From NCBI GenBank assembly GCA_963746255.1, contig CAVVAJ010000007.1, positions 930,001-994,000 on the forward strand: DNA of 64,000 nt, written 5' to 3'. Shown piece after piece: positions 47,830 to 55,972 of this stretch; within the stretch, counting starts at the first letter, position 1, and every line of letters begins with the position of its first letter. The translations under genes were made by a program, and so were the position numbers. The notes under the pieces were generated by a model that ran no database searches, was not told where the DNA came from, and saw only the letters and a program-made list of their open reading frames with translations. This DNA comes from DAOVXM01 sp963746255. Its GTDB lineage: Bacteria; Chloroflexota; Anaerolineae; Anaerolineales; UBA4823.

Positions 47830-48965
47830 AACCCGTGCTTCAGTGCCTGCTGGTTGCCCGGCTCCGCTCGCCGTGGCCCCCTTTCGATCGGCTTGATTTC
47901 CCTCTCAGCATCGGTCTCCGCGCAGGTTGCCTGCTCCGCCATCTTGTCTAGGTAGTCCTGCGTCTTGTTGAGGTTGGCTCGTCGTAGGAACCTCTGCATT
48001 TCTTCCGCTTCGTCCCCAGCCTGCAGTCTCAGCACCGCCGCGCTGTTCCGCAGGCTGTGGCACGTCACCTTTTCTGCTATCAGTCCTGCCGCCTTGGCGT
48101 ACCGCTTCAGGGTGAACTTCAACAGTGCTGTCGACATCGGCTGGTCCTCCTTCCAGTCCGCCGCCTCGCCGCCTGGTGCTGCTAATAAACTCTCCCTAAC
48201 CGCAGGGAACAGGTAGCTCTCTGCCTTCAGCCTCTCCAGCCTCCCTGCCGCGGCCTCGAATTCCAAGCTGGCTTGCCATACTGCCGAGTTCAGCGGCACC
48301 ATGTCGCCCCTCTCGGTTTGCACGCATGCCCCCTGCCCGTCTTGCTGGACATCCCCCCATTGCAGCTCGCGGACCTCCTTCGCCTTCAGACCCGTCGTTA
48401 GCAGCATCAGGATTAGCGCGTAGTCTCGCTTGCCCAGCAAGGACGTCTCATGGTCGATTGCCCCCACCAGCGCCTCGATCTCCGCATAACCCAGATAAGC
48501 GCTGTTGCTGTATTTCCTCTGCTTTAGCCTCGGGATATGCCCCGCCGGGTCTGCCACCTCACCTCCGTCTACCTCTCATCTCTGGCAGTAGTTGTAGAAC
48601 TTCGTCAAAGCCGTCAGCCGTTGGTTGATCGTCGATGGCCGTAGTCCTCGCGTCACCAGCGCCGTCACCCAATCCTGCACGTCCGCTTCCCGTGCCTCCC
48701 ACGGTGGCTTTTGTGTGAACCCCAGGAAATCCCGCCACGCGCACCGGCTGATGCTCAAGATATTGCGGCCGTATTCCCTCTCCCGTTCCTCAAGCCACCC
48801 CTCGAACGCTTCTGCCCACCCCCGCAGCCGTCCTCCGACCAGCCCTTCCATCCTGCTCGTTTGCTCGCCGAATAAGTATTCAATTAGCTCATATCTTTTC
48901 ACTACCTGCATACATATCCTCCCCACGCCGGTACTACGATGATAGCAGATAATCCAAATTAGCAC
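47550..48965 (-). pseudogene. Tyrosine recombinase split by an in-frame TGA
   Basis: The N-terminal core-binding domain (48576-48965) and catalytic domain (47550-48557) are in the same frame, separated by TGA at 48574-48576 and six codons. The catalytic part has HSLRNSA (HxxR) and QDYLDKM (likely nucleophile Tyr). The first catalytic Arg position reads TGLKAKEVREL, with Lys where Arg is expected, and no GH/W is clear. A C-terminal extension of about 130 residues contains GNQQALKHGFYA, like phage terminase small subunits. Truncated copies of its N-terminus occur at 24503 and 35402. Confidence 0.75.
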
Positions 48966-49028
48966 AAGTGTTCTAGATAAAAGGTCTGCAAATTGAGATC
49001 ATGAAACCCAATGGGAATACTCTTCATC

Positions 49029-49562
49029 TGTAGTTCGCGAAGATAACTACTAAACGAAAAAGGCTAAAGATAATAGTTGAGTGTATTGAGTGGAGTATAG
49101 AGTTTACGCAGCAAACCAGTAAACGAAAAAGGCGCTCAAATGATAAGGGTAATTCTCTGATGAATTGATCTATGAATGAGTATAGAGTTTACGTAGTAAA
49201 CTCTTAAATGAAAAAAGCCTGAATAAGATTTTCCGTGTACTTGAAAGTATTACTAAATGAGATCGAGAACATAGTTTGCGTAGCAAACTATTAAATGAAA
49301 ACGGCGCTCAAATGATAAGGGTAATTCTCTGATGAATTGATCTATGAATGAGTATAGAGTTTACGTAGTAAACTCTTAAATGAAAAAAGCCTGAATAAGA
49401 TATTCCGTGTACTTGAAAGTATTACTAAATGAGATCGAGTACATAGTTTGCGTAGCAAACTATTAAATGAAAACAGGCGCTCAAATGATAAGGGTAATTC
49501 TCTGATGAATTGATCTATGAATAAGAATAGAGTTTACGCAGTAAACTATTAAACGAAAAAGG
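49029..49562. repeat. Palindrome array 2 (seven units)
   Basis: Seven hairpin repeats begin at about 49029, 49097, 49182, 49271, 49354, 49443 and 49526 (spacing 68, 85, 89, 83, 89, 83). Arms are GAGTTTAC/GTAAACTC or TAGTTTGC/GCAAACTA with a 3-base centre, followed by TTAAATGAAAAAGGC. Two recurring intervening types give a 172-bp higher-order repeat. The last unit runs directly into the tRNA terminator. Confidence 0.88.
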
Positions 49563-49583
49563 CGCTTGTTCAAGCGCCTTTTT
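49556..49583 (-). terminator. Terminator of the initiator tRNA
   Basis: A perfect inverted repeat AAAAAGGCGCTTG/CAAGCGCCTTTTT around TT, just 3' of the tRNA on the minus strand. Symmetric, so it could work in both directions. Confidence 0.85.
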
Positions 49584-49588
49584 CGTAG

Positions 49589-49660
49589 TAGCGGGGCTAG
49601 GATTCGAACCTAGGACCTCCGGGTTATGAGCCCGACGAGCTGCCACTGCTCTACCCCGCA
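49589..49660 (-). tRNA. tRNA-fMet (anticodon CAT)
   Basis: The minus strand folds as a tRNA with anticodon CAT. The anticodon stem has three consecutive G-C pairs (GGGCTCATAACCC) and the first acceptor position does not pair with position 72 (T opposite T), both initiator features. The T-loop is GGTTCGAATCC. The D-arm is short, giving about 72 bases. A 3' CCA is not encoded. Confidence 0.88.
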
Positions 49661-49755
49661 TCGTTTGTCGTGCTCTCTCGAGCGGATGCGATTATAGCAC
49701 GCCGGGGTACCTGCGTCAAGCGCCGTGCCTCCAAACCGAAAATACTAAGCTGTTT

Positions 49756-50148
49756 CTAATTTACGGGAGTCGTGTTGTCCACAAACAGCCACATCCAGAT
49801 CTCCCAGTTCTCGTACGTCCTTCTGGGAGTCGGTGGTTTAGCTGTCGGCACCGGGGTTTTTACCGCTGGCGCGATCGGGACGATCGGGAAGTCCCCGCTT
49901 AGCACCATGTGCCCATCTTCATAGCCCCACTGATATACCGCCTCATCCGAGCTCGAATAGGCGATCTGAGTCTCAAGCGCTATTTTTTTCCCCTCTTTGT
50001 TGCTCAGTTCCTGTGCCACGAGTTCGTGCTGGTTGGATAGGCTGCGCAGTTCCTGCATCCGTCCGTTGAACGCGATCACCAGGTAAACCAGGAGCACCAC
50101 ACTGGTGATGACGAGGGCGTAGGTCAGGCTAAATTTTGGGCGCTTCAT
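49756..50148 (-). CDS. FtsB/DivIC-like septum protein
   Basis: A 130-residue bitopic membrane protein: short cytoplasmic basic start, a helix (TYALVITSVVLLVYLVIAF), a coiled coil (QELRSLSNQHELVAQELSNKEGKKIALETQI), then a Pro-rich outer tail. This is the layout of FtsB/DivIC/FtsL in the divisome. The Pro/Thr stretch PAVKTPVPTAKPPTPRR is longer than usual. It lies between two tRNA genes. Confidence 0.7.
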   Translation of the reverse strand: MKRPKFSLTYALVITSVVLLVYLVIAFNGRMQELRSLSNQHELVAQELSNKEGKKIALETQIAYSSSDEAVYQWGYEDGHMVLSGDFPIVPIAPAVKTPVPTAKPPTPRRTYENWEIWMWLFVDNTTPVN

Positions 50149-50325
50149 ATTTTCATCTTACCCCAAGAAACTGCAGGGTGCAAGTAGGAATTTGTCTCCC
50201 GCATACGCTGGGACTGGCATAAAGGTTGCAAGCTCTTTGCCAGCGTTGTCCACCGGGGTTTGCATGGCTGTCTGCCCAGACGCAGAAAACCTCTCCCTGA
50301 CCGTCTTTCCAGGAGAGAGGTATCA

Positions 50326-50410
<85 letters not shown>

Positions 50411-50498
50411 TGCGTACGATATTTTACCCTTTCTCGGGGTAATGTCAACCTTGCATCGCTCCATCGCCCAGCGTGCTATAATTTTCGGCGGGAGATTC

Positions 50499-52884
50499 AT
50501 GTCCGATTTTTTCCAGGCTGTTTTTTCACTGCTCATCAATTCCCCTGGCAACTTGGCCTACCACCTCGTCCTGGCGTTTTCGATCGCCGGTGCCCTGCTG
50601 GTTGCCAACAGCCAGCGCCGCCAGAGTGGCACTTCCAATTGGCGGCGCATGGTTTTCGGGCTCGGGTTTTTGCTCCTGCTGCGTGTTTTGCTTTTCGCCG
50701 CCGCCGCCCTCATCTGGCAGGGTTTAATTTCCGATCAGCTCGTCTTACCGCTTGTAGATCGCGCTGTCAATTTACTCTCAGTCATCCTTATCGTCTGGCT
50801 TTGGGCTTTCCCCTCCCCCAACCGCTTCGCCGATGCCGCCGTCGTGCTGCTCGTCTTGTTCGCCTTGGCGTTGTTCGTCTTCAGCCTGGTCTGGGTAGCT
50901 GGCACTAATGGCTCTGGGCAGTTCAATGGTGCCCTGGTAGATCGGGTTTATGCTGTTGTTGTTTTCGCAATCCTGCTCCTCGCTGCCATCGTTTTGGTCA
51001 TCCTCCGTCCGCCGAGTTGGGGTGTCGGTTTGGCTATGTTTTTCTTGCTCTTCATTGGTAATCTCTTCCACCTCTTGTTTCCCTTGCCTCTCGCCGACTA
51101 CCCGGGTGCCGTTCGATTGGCCGAGATGGCCGCTTACCCCCTTCTCCTGACCCTGCCCTTGCGTTTCTCACCCTCTGCCGCTGCACGCTCCCCAGCCTCC
51201 TTCGATCCTGATATGCCGACACCCGGCGCCTTGAACACCTACCTCGCCCTTGCCGCCCAGCCCAACTGGGATGCATTTTGTCAGCAGCTCACCTCCGCCT
51301 TCGCCATCGCCTATGGTGTTGATATCTGCCTGTTCTTTTCCCCGGTTGCCAGCAATCAGCGCGTCGCCTGTGAATGTGGCCATAATGCCCACACTGGTGA
51401 AACCATCCCCCGCTTTTCGGTTTCTGATGCCGATATTCCCCACCTGCTCAATGCCCTCACCGCCGGGTCAGCCGTCGCTCTCGATCGCGCCCGCCATTTT
51501 GATGATTTCATCACCCTCGAGTCCGCCCTCGGGCTGCCCGAGTGTGACACATTGTTCGTCCAGCCGGTTGTCGATGAATCCGCAAAGGCCCTCGCCGCTT
51601 TGGTCTTCCTCTCACCCTTCTCGCACGCCGTTCTCAGCCCGCATGACCTCGCCTACCTCCAGGCTGGCTCGCTTCAAATGGCACGCTTGTTGCACCACAC
51701 CATTGGGAATTTCGTCCTCAAGCAGGAGCTCCGTGATGCCCGTCAGGGATTGCTTGCCGCTAAGGCTGACCAGGGTGGCATGGTCGCCGAGAACCGGATG
51801 CTCCGTGAGGAGATTGCCAAAACACAGGTTTATCAGCCCAATCGCTACCAGGACGACGAGAGCCTCGATGAATTGCTCAGCGCTCATGAAGAAGCCCAGA
51901 AGATCATCTCTCGTTTGCGGGTTGAGAACATCCGTCTTCATGGGTTGTTGAAGCTGACCGGCGCTGGGGAACCATCCGAGCCGCTTGCGGGAGAACCGCG
52001 CGGCACCACGACCGTTGGCGAGGACCAAATGCCTGAGATAGATGAAGAACTGCGTGTCGCTTTATTAGAGGTCGCCCACCTGCAGTCCGTCTTAGAAGAA
52101 GCGGATCGCAGTATTCTTGATTTACGCCGTCAGCGGGAGTTCGAGAAGCTCTCGATTAAGAACCAGGAGCAGGTTTTTACCCTGACCCGCGATTTGCGCC
52201 AGTCCTTGTCCGCCATCCTTGGCTATTCAGATTTCTTGCTCGACGAATCGGTCGGCATCCTCGGCAGCCTGCAGCGTAAGTTCTTGGAGCGTGTCAAAAC
52301 CTCTGCCGAGCGCATGAGCGCCCAGGTTGACGAGATCATTGCCATCACCAACGCCGAGATCGCCCACCTCCAGCGCTCGCCTGATCACACCGACATCTAT
52401 GCCGCCGTCGATTTCAGCTCTCAAAGTCGCCGGGCGCGACCTGCGCCAGAAGGAGATTTCTCTCCGCGTCGACCTGCAGGATGACCTCCCCGACCTGCGC
52501 CTCGATACCGCGCAGATCGAGCGCTGCCTGGGGATACTGCTCTCCAATGCCGGCTCCGTTACCCCCGCCCAGGGCGAGATCACTTTGAAAGTAGTTGTCG
52601 ATCACGCGGCCACACCCGGCGATCATGTCTTGTTCCAGGTTGCCGACCAGGGCCAAGGTATCGCTCCCGAACTTTTGCCTTCCTTGTTCACTCAGCCAGC
52701 TTCCTCCGACCTCACTCAGTTGGATGGCGTTAGTGTGGACCTGGCCAGCCTCGTCGAGCTGCAGGCCATTGTTTCTGAGCTCCATGGACGTCTGTGGGTC
52801 GATTCTGCTCTCGGCACCGGCTCTGTCTTCAGCATCTTAATTCCTTTTTACCTGGATGAGCTCGCCTCTCCGGAGAGTGAGTGA
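50499..52884 (+). pseudogene. Degenerate sensor-kinase-like membrane protein with frameshift
   Basis: Begins MSDFFQAVFSLLI with a GGGAG site. Seven or so membrane helices (to about 230) are followed by a GAF-like region, a long coiled coil (RDARQGLLAAKADQ to LEEADRSILDLRRQREF), and a kinase-like dimerisation segment. There LTRDLRQSLSAILGYSDFLL has Arg where the phospho-His is expected (SHELR). The frame changes near 52415 and continues (52327-52884 frame) with an ATPase-like DQGQGIAPE and GTGSVFSILIPF, lacking a clear N-box. Probably not a phospho-relay kinase. It overlaps the LysM gene by 4 bases. Confidence 0.65.
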
Positions 52885-53669
52885 CCCCTATGCCTGCTTT
52901 GCGCCAGGTGCTCCTCGGCGGGGCAGTGGCCTTATTCTCTGCCATCATCCTCCTCGGAGCGCTGACACTGGCCTTTGCCGAGCGTGATCAAAGCCGTGCT
53001 CTGGCCTTGTTGCCCACTGCCATCATCAGCACTGGTTTATCGCTCGCCGATCTCCAGCAGGAATGGCTTACCAAGACACCCTCCCCCAGCCCGGCACCCA
53101 CAGAAACGGCCTTCCCCTCGCCTACTGCTGTCATCTGCACCCGCCCTGCGGGGATGGAGCGTGTATCCGTGCTCTCTGGCGATACCTTGGCCGGTCTAGC
53201 GCTTCGCTATGGCGTCAGCATTCGTCAGTTGCTTGCCTGGAACTGTATGCAGATCGATGATTTTACCGTCGGGATGTACCTCTTGGTGCCCCTGCTTTCC
53301 CCTACGCCCACCCCTACCACCACCGCCACCGAGACGGAGGCACCCACTTCCGAGCCGAAAAGTACTAGTTGTGCACCCCCGTCCAGCTGGGTTATCTATA
53401 CTGTCAAGCCGGGTGACAACCTGTACCAGATCGGGCAGCGCTACCGCATTCCCTGGCAGGAGCTGCAGCGTGCCAACTGCTTATCCACCACCACCATCCG
53501 CGTCGGCCAGGGTCTCTATGTCCCCAACGTCCCGCCCAGCACTTCCCCGCCGCCGGCCCAAACCGCTGCCCCGCTTCCACCCACCCGCGCCGTGCTCACC
53601 GTGCCGTCCGCTCCCAGCGCTCCCTTACCTGGGCTCGCTGTGCTGGCGCAGATCGCTTTATATTGTTAG
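52881..53669 (+). CDS. LysM-repeat membrane-anchored protein
   Basis: A 262-residue protein with one N-terminal helix, a Pro/Thr/Ser linker, and two LysM domains, each with the YxVxxGDTLxxLAxRYxV pattern: VSVLSGDTLAGLALRYGVSIRQLLAWNC and YTVKPGDNLYQIGQRYRIPWQELQRANC. LysM binds GlcNAc-containing glycans such as peptidoglycan. It is coupled to the upstream gene by a 4-base ATGA overlap. Extracellular. Confidence 0.9.
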   Translation: MTPMPALRQVLLGGAVALFSAIILLGALTLAFAERDQSRALALLPTAIISTGLSLADLQQEWLTKTPSPSPAPTETAFPSPTAVICTRPAGMERVSVLSGDTLAGLALRYGVSIRQLLAWNCMQIDDFTVGMYLLVPLLSPTPTPTTTATETEAPTSEPKSTSCAPPSSWVIYTVKPGDNLYQIGQRYRIPWQELQRANCLSTTTIRVGQGLYVPNVPPSTSPPPAQTAAPLPPTRAVLTVPSAPSAPLPGLAVLAQIALYC

Positions 53670-53751
53670 AATGATGTAATCTTGAATTGGATCATGTCGC
53701 ATGTACCATCTACCTCTCATTCAATGAACGTTGGAGCTTAGTCATAATGCC

Positions 53752-54813
53752 ATGTCGGTAATCAAGCGGATTCTAATTCTCAGCCTCTTCGTGCTCACAA
53801 CCGGTTGTTCAATACCTGGTTTGGAGAATGTCGGCTTACCTGTTGCCATCTCATCTGGTCAGGGCTCTTCAGCGAGCACCGTGTTGGTTCAGCTGCCCCT
53901 CAACCAGCGCCCCACTGCCACACCTTTTCAACCACTGCCGCCTACCGCCGTCTATTACCCGACCGACGTTCCCACGCCTGTCGCCAGTCTGACACCCACG
54001 CCTTTGCCCACACCCTTCCCCCAAAGCCCCGAGGCCGCCGTTGGGCTGCTGCCTCTGCCGCCCGACCAGCTGAATATTCTACTCCTCGGTTCCGATGCCC
54101 GCCCCTGGAACCGCTTCTTCCGTACCGATACGATCATCCTGCTCACCCTCAGCCCCTCCAAGGGCGTTGTCAGCATGACCTCCTTCCCGCGCGATTTGTG
54201 GGTTACCATCCCCGGAGTCGGTGCCAACCGGATCAACACCGCCTGGCAGAATGGCGGCTTCAGTAAGCTTGCTGAGACCTTCCAACACAATTTCGGCGTC
54301 AAGCCCACCCAGTATGTCCTGATCAATTTCGCTTCATTTAAATCGGTCATCGATAGCCTTGGCGGTCTCGATGTCAATGTCAGCGAGACCGTTTCCGATT
54401 ACCGCGCCGGGCGTCATGTCACCATCAAACAGGGCCGCCAGTACATGGATGCCGACCTCGTCCTCTGGTATGTCCGTACCCGCAAGACCACCAGTGACTT
54501 CGCCCGCAATCGCCGTCAGCAGGAGATCATCATCGCGATCTTCGAGAAAATGCTCAGCATGGATGCCATCAAGCGTGCCCCCGAGTTCTACCAGATTTAT
54601 AAAGACAATGTCACCACCAGTTTGTCTCTCACCGATATGCTGCCCCTGTTGCCCTTAGCCGCCTCGCTGACCGATGTCTCAGCTATCAACCACTATTACG
54701 TCAAAGGCAATCAGGTCACCAGCTGGGTGACGCCTGGTGGGGCTCAGGTCCTCTTACCGAACCGGGATCGCATTATGAACGTCCTCAAGAAGGCCATGGT
54801 TGGACAGCGATGA
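53752..54813 (+). CDS. LytR-CpsA-Psr (LCP) family cell-wall polymer ligase
   Basis: A lipoprotein-like LCP enzyme (about 353 residues). The start is set at MSVIKR (53752) because the preceding TTG start is weak; it gives a signal peptide with lipobox LTTGC. The LCP core has GSDARPWNRFFRTDTIILLTL, FPRDLWVTIPGVGANRINTAWQNGG and YVRTRKTTSDFARNRRQQ, with the conserved Arg and Asp residues that bind polyprenyl phosphate. LCP enzymes attach teichoic-acid or polysaccharide chains to peptidoglycan. Overlaps the next gene by 4 bases. Confidence 0.92.
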   Translation: MSVIKRILILSLFVLTTGCSIPGLENVGLPVAISSGQGSSASTVLVQLPLNQRPTATPFQPLPPTAVYYPTDVPTPVASLTPTPLPTPFPQSPEAAVGLLPLPPDQLNILLLGSDARPWNRFFRTDTIILLTLSPSKGVVSMTSFPRDLWVTIPGVGANRINTAWQNGGFSKLAETFQHNFGVKPTQYVLINFASFKSVIDSLGGLDVNVSETVSDYRAGRHVTIKQGRQYMDADLVLWYVRTRKTTSDFARNRRQQEIIIAIFEKMLSMDAIKRAPEFYQIYKDNVTTSLSLTDMLPLLPLAASLTDVSAINHYYVKGNQVTSWVTPGGAQVLLPNRDRIMNVLKKAMVGQR

Positions 54814-55904
54814 CCTTAGCAGGTAAAGGGGTTTTTATCTGGAAGATCCGCGCCTGTGAGCTGGGCGATGTCAATCAGATAGCCAATCTCGCTCAGCAGG
54901 CTGGTTTTTCTCATGTCTTGGTGAAAGTTGCAGATGGTGCATATAGTTACAACGTCACCGAGACCGGCGATGATCTCGTTCCTTCGCTCCTTCACAGCCT
55001 GCGCTCGAAAGGTATCCAGGTCTGGGGCTGGCACTATATCTACGGTGATTATCCTCGCAGTGAAGCCGACCGTGCCATCCACCGCATTAACCAGCTGAAC
55101 CTCGACGGTTATGTCCTCGATGTCGAGGGGGAATACAAGCAGCCTGGCAAATATGCCGCCGCCAAGCTCTTCATGAGCCGCCTGCGGGCTAAATACCCTC
55201 ACCTGCCAATCGCCCTCTCTTCGTACCGCTTCCCCTCTTACCACCCCCAGATCCCCTGGAAAACCTTCCTAGAATCCTGTGATTTCAACATGCCGCAGGT
55301 CTATTGGCAGTATTCCCATAACCCGGCCGACCAGCTCTTCCGTTCAGTTCGTGAGTTCCAATCCCTCACCCCATTCCGCCCGGTCATCCCTACCGGCTCG
55401 GCCTACCGTGCTGGTAGCTGGCTCTCCACTCCGGCAGATGTTAAGACCTTCATGCAGTCCTGCCAGGCACATAATTTGCCCGCCTTCAACTTTTGGGAAT
55501 GGTCAAACTGTCGCAAGTACCTTCCTGATACATGGCGCGCCATTGCCGATTTCCCTACCACCATTGTGGGACCTCCCAAGGATATCGCCCATGCCTTCTT
55601 GGATGCCCTCAATTCACGTGACCCCGACCGCGTCGCCGATTTCTATAGCACCTCCGCCCTCCATATCACCTCCGATCGCACGACCCATGGCGTTCTCTCC
55701 ATCCGCAAATGGTATTCCTACCTCTTCCGCTATCTTCTTCCCAATGCATCGTTTAACCTCACCGGTTTTACCGCCTCCTCCAGCTCCCGCCATCTTACCT
55801 GGACTGCTGCCTCCGACCGCGGCGCTGTCCATAACGGATCTGACACCCTCGGTATTCAGAACGGAAAGATTGCCTATCACTACAGCTTCTTCACCATCAA
55901 TTAA
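54810..55904 (+). CDS. Glycoside-hydrolase-like TIM barrel with NTF2-like tail
   Basis: A 364-residue protein. Residues 1-230 form a (beta/alpha)8 barrel like GH25/GHL enzymes: GFSHVLVKVADGAYSYN, WGWHYIYGDYPRSEADRAI, LDGYVLDVEGEYKQPG (acidic pair), and FNMPQVYWQYSHN. Residues about 250-364 are an NTF2/SnoaL-like domain (AHAFLDALNSRDPDRVADFYS). No signal peptide is seen, so it may be cytoplasmic or exported by another route. Fourth gene of the envelope operon. Confidence 0.75.
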   Translation: MTLAGKGVFIWKIRACELGDVNQIANLAQQAGFSHVLVKVADGAYSYNVTETGDDLVPSLLHSLRSKGIQVWGWHYIYGDYPRSEADRAIHRINQLNLDGYVLDVEGEYKQPGKYAAAKLFMSRLRAKYPHLPIALSSYRFPSYHPQIPWKTFLESCDFNMPQVYWQYSHNPADQLFRSVREFQSLTPFRPVIPTGSAYRAGSWLSTPADVKTFMQSCQAHNLPAFNFWEWSNCRKYLPDTWRAIADFPTTIVGPPKDIAHAFLDALNSRDPDRVADFYSTSALHITSDRTTHGVLSIRKWYSYLFRYLLPNASFNLTGFTASSSSRHLTWTAASDRGAVHNGSDTLGIQNGKIAYHYSFFTIN

Positions 55905-55910
55905 ATAGAG

Positions 55911-55943
55911 TACCCAGCCCGCCTCGCTGGGTGGCGCTGGGTA
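55911..55943. terminator. Bidirectional terminator between convergent genes
   Basis: TACCCAGC (55911-55918) pairs with GCTGGGTA (55936-55943); an alternative CCCAGC/GCTGGG stem is nested. It lies between the glycosidase-like gene (plus) and the gyrase gene (minus). Confidence 0.65.
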
Positions 55944-55972
55944 TTTCCATAACTTAGCTCCGTCTGATGAGC

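Noticed and set aside
47550..48965. TGA read as an amino acid across the genome
   Set aside because: TGA closes many intact genes here (for example GNAT and the ChaN-like gene), so the in-frame TGA is a local lesion, not a different code.
49029..49562. CRISPR array
   Set aside because: The repeats are regular but the sequences between them belong to two or three recurring types instead of unique spacers, the repeats vary in paired positions, and no cas gene is present.
51250..51951. Second-frame Ser/Pro-rich proteins inside the envelope operon
   Set aside because: Shadow frames of GC-rich coding DNA; no start signals or domains.
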